DNA of 9,787 nt from G020354645 sp050053515 (GTDB taxonomy: Bacteria > Desulfobacterota > Desulfobacteria > Desulfobacterales > G020354645): positions 1 to 9,787 of the forward strand of contig JASFTQ010000172.1 of the NCBI GenBank assembly GCA_050053515.1, read 5' to 3'. The notes below the pieces were generated by a model, which was given only the letters and a program-made list of their open reading frames with translations, was not told the DNA's origin and searched no databases. Shown one piece after another: positions 5,977 through 9,787 of the stretch. The first letter of the stretch is position 1, and each line of letters opens with the position of its first letter. Made by a program: the position numbers and the translations under genes.

Positions 5977-6897
5977 CTAAATCATGTTCCTGTTGAAGTA
6001 CTGCCGGTAGCCTTCGACCGTTGCCGTTATAAAATAAGGCGAAGCGGCCAAATCTTCCCTGCTTAACTTGGATCCCTTTACTAAAATATCCGCCAGGCTG
6101 TTAGCTATCTCCTCAATATCCTTTCCCGCCTTCAGCGCTTCTAAGGCGATATCTACGCATTTCCGGTTATTGTCGGCTAACATTTGCATCATCCTAGTCG
6201 CCTCGCTGGCGGTTCCGCCGTGAGAAAAAAATAATATTGCCGGGTTGAGTTCATGACATTTGTCTATGCTTTGCAGGGTTATAATGGGATCCGAGCCTGG
6301 TGCAGATGACGGTATAGAAACTTCTACCTCAGAGAAGTATCCGCCGAATGCGTCGCCGCAAAACAAGCCCCCGCTCTTGGTGTCTAAGAAGCAAAGGTGA
6401 TTGGGATCATGACCGGGGGTATGGATGATTTTCAACTCTCTTTGCCCCAAGGAAATGCTCTGACCATCTTCTACCAATACAAATTTATCTTCAGCAATTG
6501 GGACCATCGCTCCGAATCGCTCCAGAGCATCATCTCCATAAACTCGTATAAAGCCTTGCATCAATCTTTCGAGGATGGACCGATCTGAAAGGACTTTAGC
6601 CGCTCGTAAGTGGGCTACCACTTTCGCCTGTGGCAGTTGCCGTGCCAAAAGCCCTGCCCCCCCGGCGTGATCCGGATGAACATGGGTGGGTATGATATAT
6701 GAAAGTTTTTTTATATCAAAGCCCAGTTTGCCTACTGCATCCAGAACATCAGGTAACTGAACGGGGCAACCGACTTCTACCAGGGCCGCCTTATCATCTA
6801 CGATAAGATAAACAGTACACAGCGGAAAATTCTCAAGCTCTTTTCCCTTTGGTTTTATCTCATAAATTTTTTCCGATACCTCAGAAATAAATGCCAT
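5977..6897 (-). CDS. MBL-fold metallo-hydrolase
   Basis: The 306-aa soluble protein has the full metal-binding set of the metallo-beta-lactamase fold: THVHPDHAGG (71-80, with H72, H74, D76 and H77), H163 in HTPGHDPNHLCF, D182 in LFCGDAFGG, and H226 in FFSHGG. The spacing fits a two-metal hydrolase of the glyoxalase-II-like or lactonase-like branch; there is no signal peptide, so it is not a periplasmic beta-lactamase. The C-terminal 70 residues form a helical extension, probably a substrate-pocket lid. The substrate cannot be read from sequence. GAAGGA at 6906-6911, 8 nt before ATG, supports the start. It appears monocistronic: it has its own promoter candidate (7065-7093), a structured leader with a terminator-like hairpin, and a downstream hairpin. 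Confidence 0.88.
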   Translation of the reverse strand: MAFISEVSEKIYEIKPKGKELENFPLCTVYLIVDDKAALVEVGCPVQLPDVLDAVGKLGFDIKKLSYIIPTHVHPDHAGGAGLLARQLPQAKVVAHLRAAKVLSDRSILERLMQGFIRVYGDDALERFGAMVPIAEDKFVLVEDGQSISLGQRELKIIHTPGHDPNHLCFLDTKSGGLFCGDAFGGYFSEVEVSIPSSAPGSDPIITLQSIDKCHELNPAILFFSHGGTASEATRMMQMLADNNRKCVDIALEALKAGKDIEEIANSLADILVKGSKLSREDLAASPYFITATVEGYRQYFNRNMI

Positions 6898-6973
6898 TTT
6901 TTTATTCCTTCATAATAGTTTTTTTGGCTTTTACACAAGAGATGCTAGATTACAGATTAGCTTTTTAAAGACA

Positions 6974-7006
6974 AAAAACCCCATCTACTTTGGAAACGGG
7001 GTTTTT
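6974..7006 (-). terminator. Strong bidirectional hairpin in the leader of the MBL-fold gene
   Basis: AAAAACCCC (6974-6982) and GGGGTTTTT (6998-7006) form a perfect 9-bp stem with a 15-nt loop and T-tracts in both directions. On the minus strand it lies 77 nt before the MBL-fold start codon and downstream of a promoter candidate for that gene. It would therefore terminate inside the leader (attenuator) or end an independent small RNA. Confidence 0.75.
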
Positions 7007-7055
7007 GCTCAATCCACAGGCAACCTCGGTTGTGGGCTATTTCACGCTGTGAGCA
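7006..7055 (-). ncRNA. Candidate structured leader RNA or small RNA upstream of the MBL-fold gene
   Basis: On the minus strand TGCTCA (7055-7050) can pair with TGAGCA (7011-7006), closing a domain. The domain contains an imperfect CCAC...GTGG hairpin (7014-7035) around the sequence AACCTCGGTT. The closing strand directly abuts the terminator at 6974-7006, the arrangement seen in transcription attenuators and many riboswitches. I do not recognise the consensus of any known riboswitch class in it. It could also be a free small RNA of about 85 nt starting near 7058. Confidence 0.35.
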
Positions 7056-7064
7056 CTCCTTTGC

Positions 7065-7093
7065 CAAATATCATTCCGTGCTGGGGTGGTCAA
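7065..7093 (-). promoter_or_regulatory. Promoter candidate for the MBL-fold leader
   Basis: On the minus strand TTGACC (7093-7088, five of six to consensus) is 17 bp from TATTTG (7070-7065), which is preceded by TGA as in an extended -10. Transcription would begin near 7058, just before the structured element. Confidence 0.5.
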
Positions 7094-7094
7094 A

Positions 7095-7124
7095 TAAAAA
7101 AGCAGGGTCACTGGGACCCTGCTT
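7095..7124 (-). terminator. Intrinsic terminator of the short PEP-CTERM gene
   Basis: On the minus strand AGCAGGGTC (7123-7115) pairs perfectly with GACCCTGCT (7109-7101) around a 5-nt loop. It is followed by a run of six T (7101-7096). It lies 32 nt after the stop of the short PEP-CTERM frame. Confidence 0.85.
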
Positions 7125-7155
7125 CATAGGAAGGAGTTAGGGCTAGGAAAGGAGT

Positions 7156-7413
7156 TTATGTCTTCTTAAAAAGCTTTTTACGCCCAACTCCTGCCAAACC
7201 GATTAAACCGTTGCCTAAAAGAAGCATTGCGGCAGGTTCAGGGGCTGGATTTACAATTGTCAATTGAGACGGATGCCCGTAATTATATTCTAAATAGCAA
7301 AAAAAATGCCAAATCATCAAGCTGTATAATATCGAAAAAGTGTCGATATAATAACTGCTTAGAATAGATACCACAATGTTATACACCTCGAATGTGAAGC
7401 GTTTTTCACACAT
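7156..7413 (-). CDS. Short orphan PEP-CTERM sorting-tail protein, probably a remnant
   Basis: The last 28 residues of this 85-aa frame form a textbook PEP-CTERM signal: NPAPEPAAMLLLGNGLIGLA followed by GVGRKKLFKKT, that is PEP, a hydrophobic helix and a basic tail. Such tails direct exported proteins to exosortase. The first half (MCEKRFTFEVYNIVVSIL, then aromatic-rich residues) is not a signal peptide and resembles no PEP-CTERM precursor, and the protein is far shorter than most. AAAGGA at 7424-7429, 10 nt before ATG, and the strong terminator downstream suggest that the ends of a real gene are kept. The likely history is an internal deletion or decay that joined a 5' end to a tail. Frames around it show no lost signal peptide. 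The tail is confident; whether it is functional is doubtful. Confidence 0.5.
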   Translation of the reverse strand: MCEKRFTFEVYNIVVSILSSYYIDTFSILYSLMIWHFFCYLEYNYGHPSQLTIVNPAPEPAAMLLLGNGLIGLAGVGRKKLFKKT

Positions 7414-7534
7414 ATCCTGTAATTCCTTTCATAGGTTGCAATGATTTTAACAATGTTCTAGGAGGTTTTAGCGGATTGATGCGATCGGTTTTCGGTGGAG
7501 AGCAGGGGAGGAGTGTATTCGGCGCAGCCGATTA

Positions 7535-7633
7535 AAATAAATTAAGGGACATGGTTTTATGCGATTGTCGGTGGGACAAGGATAATGTAATTCGAAGAAA
7601 CGCATAAAATCATGGACGTCCCCTAATTTATTT
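7535..7633. repeat. Inverted-repeat element of about 100 bp (MITE- or REP-like)
   Basis: The left arm, 7535-7563, runs AAATAAATTAAGGGAC then ATGGTTTTATGCG. It matches the reverse complement of the right arm, 7601-7633, which reads AAATAAATTAGGGGACGTCC then ATGATTTTATGCG. The arms differ by two substitutions and a 4-nt insertion (GTCC). A 37-bp centre (7564-7600) contains no reading frame. No transposase is present in the window, so if mobile it is non-autonomous. It sits between two minus-strand genes and next to a terminator. Confidence 0.75.
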
Positions 7634-7635
7634 AC

Positions 7636-7663
7636 AAAAAAAAACAGAGCTTTTGGGCTCTGT
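7636..7663 (-). terminator. Intrinsic terminator of the PIPAT-tail secreted protein gene
   Basis: On the minus strand ACAGAGC (7663-7657) pairs perfectly with GCTCTGT (7650-7644) around a 6-nt loop. It is followed by a run of nine T (7644-7636). It lies 26 nt after the stop codon of the secreted-protein gene. Confidence 0.88.
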
Positions 7664-7689
7664 CTTCATTATGTTGGGTACGCTAAAGT

Positions 7690-8244
7690 TTAGTTTTTAA
7701 TTTTTCTTCTGAGCAAGCTGAACCCAACGATGCCGGTAATGAATAGAAGCAAGGTTGCGGGGATCGGAATCGGGTTGGGACCAAACTCAAAGAATGCCGT
7801 GAAATCTGTGCTCCCGTCCACGGTCAGTCCCTGCCAGTTGAATCCTGCAAAATCATCACCGAATAAGAGTCGGGAATCGTCCCAGCCGGTCATATTCGTT
7901 TCAACATCAACGCCAAGCAGAATATAATCAGCTTCACTGTCATCGAGGTCGCCCAGAACAAGACCGTTAAAGTCAGAAGAACCAAACTGATTCGTTTTTA
8001 AAAAATTCACGGTCAGACTATCTTCTTCAATATCGACGTCGTAGACGCCAAAGTGCATCCCAAATATTTCAGCGGTACCGTCCTGCACCGTCACCTCGCC
8101 ACCGCCGCTGTCATCGTCTACGGTGCTAAAAAAGGGGAAGTGATGCTCAACCAGAACTTGGTCGTCGATCAAAGAGGCCTGGGCCAAGCCGGTGAGGCCG
8201 ACCAGAAGCATAGGCGCAATGATATATAGTATGGTCTTTTTCAT
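7690..8244 (-). CDS. Secreted protein with PEP-CTERM-type (VPxPA-like) sorting tail
   Basis: The 184-aa precursor starts with a classical signal peptide, MKKTILYIIAPMLLVGLTGL followed by AQA-S, with predicted cleavage after residue 23. The mature part is acidic (DDDSGGG, DLDDSEAD, DVDIEED) and rich in aromatic and glycine residues, as in extracellular beta-rich proteins. The C-terminus reads NPIPIPATLLLFITGIVGFS then LLRRKIKN: a P-x-P-A-T motif, hydrophobic helix and basic end, the architecture of PEP-CTERM and VPxPA sorting signals processed by exosortase/archaeosortase-type enzymes. I chose ATG 8244. An in-frame ATG at 8325 would add 27 residues before the signal peptide, and that ATG lies upstream of the promoter. 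No strong ribosome binding site is seen before 8244. Function unknown; probably surface or matrix material. Confidence 0.75.
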   Translation of the reverse strand: MKKTILYIIAPMLLVGLTGLAQASLIDDQVLVEHHFPFFSTVDDDSGGGEVTVQDGTAEIFGMHFGVYDVDIEEDSLTVNFLKTNQFGSSDFNGLVLGDLDDSEADYILLGVDVETNMTGWDDSRLLFGDDFAGFNWQGLTVDGSTDFTAFFEFGPNPIPIPATLLLFITGIVGFSLLRRKIKN

Positions 8245-8290
8245 AGATAACGAAGTATTTGATTGTTTATCTACTTTCGAGGGTCCTTCT

Positions 8291-8319
8291 AGTCTAATTA
8301 ATGTCAAATGAATTGTCAA
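8291..8319 (-). promoter_or_regulatory. Promoter of the PIPAT-tail secreted protein gene
   Basis: On the minus strand a perfect TTGACA (8319-8314) is separated by 17 bp from TAGACT (8296-8291), which matches four of six -10 positions. The start would be near 8284, leaving a leader of about 40 nt and ruling out the ATG at 8325. Confidence 0.65.
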
Positions 8320-8386
8320 GACCATTGGCCTTTTATATGGGTTTTCTGGTGATTTTTATCGTACACCGCCGGGTTTCGGGATTATT

Positions 8387-8415
8387 TTGACTATCATACA
8401 ATGTTTTGATATTAT
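8387..8415 (+). promoter_or_regulatory. Promoter of the histidine kinase gene
   Basis: TTGACT (8387-8392, five of six) lies 17 bp before TATTAT (8410-8415, five of six), which is preceded by TGA as in an extended -10. Transcription would start near 8422, about 32 nt before the chosen start codon. With the opposite promoter at 8291-8319 it forms a divergent promoter pair in the 209-bp gap. Confidence 0.7.
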
Positions 8416-8453
8416 TCTAATTTTAGGCCATGATATTGAAAAGGGTATCATCT

Positions 8454-9787
8454 ATGAAGTTTACAAAGAAAATCGAAACCAGTCTTTTGGATTCTGTGGT
8501 TGTGACGGGCTTTGTAATTGCTGTCTTTTACTGGGTCTGTGAATCCTTTATGTTCTTTTTTTTGGCTCCGGAGGCAAATTTCATTCACCATCTGCTCGGT
8601 CCCGACACCTTTGAAACCTGGACGCGTGTGTTGGTATTGTGCCTGTTTGTGATTTTTGGATCCCATGTACAATACAACATCAATAAGCGTAAGATAAGCT
8701 ATGAGAAATTACGAGAGCAGGATGAAAAGTACCGCACCATCATTGAAAACATTGAAGAAGGATTTTTTGAGGTCGATCTTGCCGGTAATTTTACTTTTTT
8801 CAATAATTCGGTCTGCGATATTATCGGATATCCACCCGATGAATTATTGGGCATGAATAACCGGGATTATACCACACCGGACAACGCCAAAAAGATATAC
8901 GATATTATGAATAAAGTTTACACCATGGGTGAGCCTTCGAAGGTAACCGATATTGAGGTCATCCGCAAAGACGGTGCTACCGTTACGGTTGAAATGAAGG
9001 CCTACCCCATGCGGGACAAGGAGGGCAACCCGATTGGATTTCGCGGTGTGGTCCGCGACGTTTCGGAACGCTTGATTGCCGAGAGGGAAAAAAGGAAACT
9101 GGAGAGTCAGCTACACCAGTCCCAGAAAATGGAAGCCATCGGTAATCTGGCCGGCGGTATCGCTCATGATTTCAATAATATCCTCATGGGAATGCAGGGC
9201 AACACCTCATTGATGCTTCTTAACGTCGATTCCGGCCACCCCCATTATGGTAAATTGAAAAGTATCGATAAATACATCGAAAACGGTGCCGCCCTCACCA
9301 AGCAACTGTTGGGTTTTGCCCGGGGAGGCAAATATGAAGTCAAAACCACCGATTTGAACGAACTGATTGAAAAAACAGCGCGAATGTTTGGCCGCACGAA
9401 GAAAGAGATAGAGATCCATACCGGCCAGCTCGGAGAAATTAGGAATGTTGATGCCGATCAATCCCAAATCGAACAGGTGCTCCTGAACATATTCGTCAAT
9501 GCCTGGCATGCCATGCCCGATGGCGGTCATCTGCACCTGGTGACTGAAAACGTCAGCATCGATGATGATTTTTACAAGCCGTTTCAAGTTGTGCCGGGCA
9601 AATATGTCAAAATATCTGTGATTGACACCGGTGTTGGCATGGATAAAATCACCCGGCAAAGAGTCTTTGAACCTTTTTTTACGACCAAGGAACTGGGAAG
9701 AGGTTCAGGCCTGGGACTGGCTTCTGCCTATGGGATCGTTAAGAATCACGGCGGCTTTATCGATGTCTTCAGTGAGCCGAACAAGGG
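8454..9787 (+). CDS. Membrane PAS-domain sensor histidine kinase, cut by the right edge
   Basis: The frame is open to the window end (444 codons plus two bases). Two membrane helices (about 14-38 and 58-76) flank a short periplasmic loop and anchor it in the inner membrane. A PAS domain follows (about 90-205: IENIEEGFFEVDLAGNFTFF through GFRGVVRDVSER). The dimerisation/phosphoacceptor segment has KMEAIGNLAGGIAHDFNNIL (225-244) with H238. The ATPase domain shows N box VLLNIFVNAWHAM (342-354), G1 DTGVGMD (391-397), F box FEPFFTTK (405-412) and G2 GRGSGLGLASAYG (415-427). Such kinases often end in a receiver domain, which would lie outside the window. AAGGG at 8441-8445, 8 nt upstream, supports ATG 8454; an in-frame ATG at 8430 is only about 8 nt from the predicted transcript start. 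Signal and partner regulator are unknown. The divergent secreted-protein gene is a possible target. Confidence 0.93.
   Translation, partial: MKFTKKIETSLLDSVVVTGFVIAVFYWVCESFMFFFLAPEANFIHHLLGPDTFETWTRVLVLCLFVIFGSHVQYNINKRKISYEKLREQDEKYRTIIENIEEGFFEVDLAGNFTFFNNSVCDIIGYPPDELLGMNNRDYTTPDNAKKIYDIMNKVYTMGEPSKVTDIEVIRKDGATVTVEMKAYPMRDKEGNPIGFRGVVRDVSERLIAEREKRKLESQLHQSQKMEAIGNLAGGIAHDFNNILMGMQGNTSLMLLNVDSGHPHYGKLKSIDKYIENGAALTKQLLGFARGGKYEVKTTDLNELIEKTARMFGRTKKEIEIHTGQLGEIRNVDADQSQIEQVLLNIFVNAWHAMPDGGHLHLVTENVSIDDDFYKPFQVVPGKYVKISVIDTGVGMDKITRQRVFEPFFTTKELGRGSGLGLASAYGIVKNHGGFIDVFSEPNK

Larger units (their letters stand above)
7414..7689. other. Spacer between the two sorting-tail genes
   Basis: This 276-bp stretch contains the ribosome binding site of the short PEP-CTERM frame, the inverted-repeat element and the terminator of the upstream gene. 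I found no supported protein-coding frame and no clear promoter for the short gene. Confidence 0.5.

Noticed and set aside
5854..6066. 70-aa plus-strand frame downstream of tRNA-Leu
   Set aside because: Its second half runs antisense over the C-terminus of the MBL-fold gene, and its first half covers hairpins and a repeat fragment; no recognisable motif.
7006..7055. Cyclic-di-GMP (GEMM) riboswitch on either strand
   Set aside because: CACGC and AGGCAACC appear on the plus strand, but the order and spacing of the conserved GEMM blocks do not fit, and there is no plus-strand gene downstream for it to control.
7329..7349. ATATCGA/TCGATAT inverted repeat in the short PEP-CTERM frame
   Set aside because: A 7-bp AT-rich stem inside a coding or decayed frame, without T-run or known site match, is not enough to call a regulatory feature.
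8245..8325. 27-residue N-terminal extension of the secreted protein
   Set aside because: It would precede a normal signal peptide, and its ATG lies upstream of the strong promoter at 8291-8319.
9207..9659. 150-aa minus-strand frame at the right end
   Set aside because: It is the antisense of the histidine kinase ATPase region, whose sense frame contains all expected kinase motifs.

Overview
The window looks like chromosomal DNA of a Gram-negative, sulfate-reducer-type bacterium (Desulfobacterota, most likely Desulfobacterales). This is inferred from the style of the proteins, two proteins with PEP-CTERM-type sorting tails, a typical two-helix PAS histidine kinase, a DUF1992-ddl-ATP-grasp gene string and moderate GC. 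No species can be named from the sequence alone. There are nine protein-coding regions (one cut by the right edge, one probably a remnant), one tRNA gene and several non-coding structured elements.

Layout. Positions 145-1650 (minus) hold a long, divergent PurD-like ATP-grasp enzyme. It is followed by a non-coding stretch dominated by an imperfect palindrome of about 250 bp (1826-2077). An extended -10 promoter (2099-2107) then starts a plus-strand string: a DUF1992 protein (2227-2622), D-alanine--D-alanine ligase (2643-3587) and a RimK-like ATP-grasp enzyme (3592-4347). PurE (4443-4976) and an overlapping Sua5/YrdC-type threonylcarbamoyl-AMP synthase (about 4960-5604) come next on the same strand. 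Then comes tRNA-Leu(CAA) (5667-5754) with its own promoter candidate and a terminator.

From 5977 to 8244 three genes run on the minus strand. They are a metallo-beta-lactamase-fold hydrolase (5977-6897), a short orphan PEP-CTERM tail protein (7156-7413) and a small secreted protein with a PIPAT-type (VPxPA-like) sorting tail (7690-8244). Their intergenic gaps carry good minus-strand terminators, a roughly 100-bp terminal-inverted-repeat element (7535-7633) and a structured leader with a terminator in front of the hydrolase gene. A membrane PAS histidine kinase (8454 to beyond the right edge) is transcribed divergently from the secreted-protein gene, with clear sigma70-type promoters in both directions.

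How the genes fit together. PurD-like and PurE point to purine synthesis. Ddl makes the D-Ala-D-Ala end of peptidoglycan. Sua5 makes the t6A precursor for ANN-decoding tRNAs. Three different ATP-grasp enzymes lie within 4.2 kb. The least understood is the RimK-like one that starts 4 bp after ddl, which is the best candidate here for an undescribed activity. The right part is an accessory-looking surface and sensing region without an exosortase in view.
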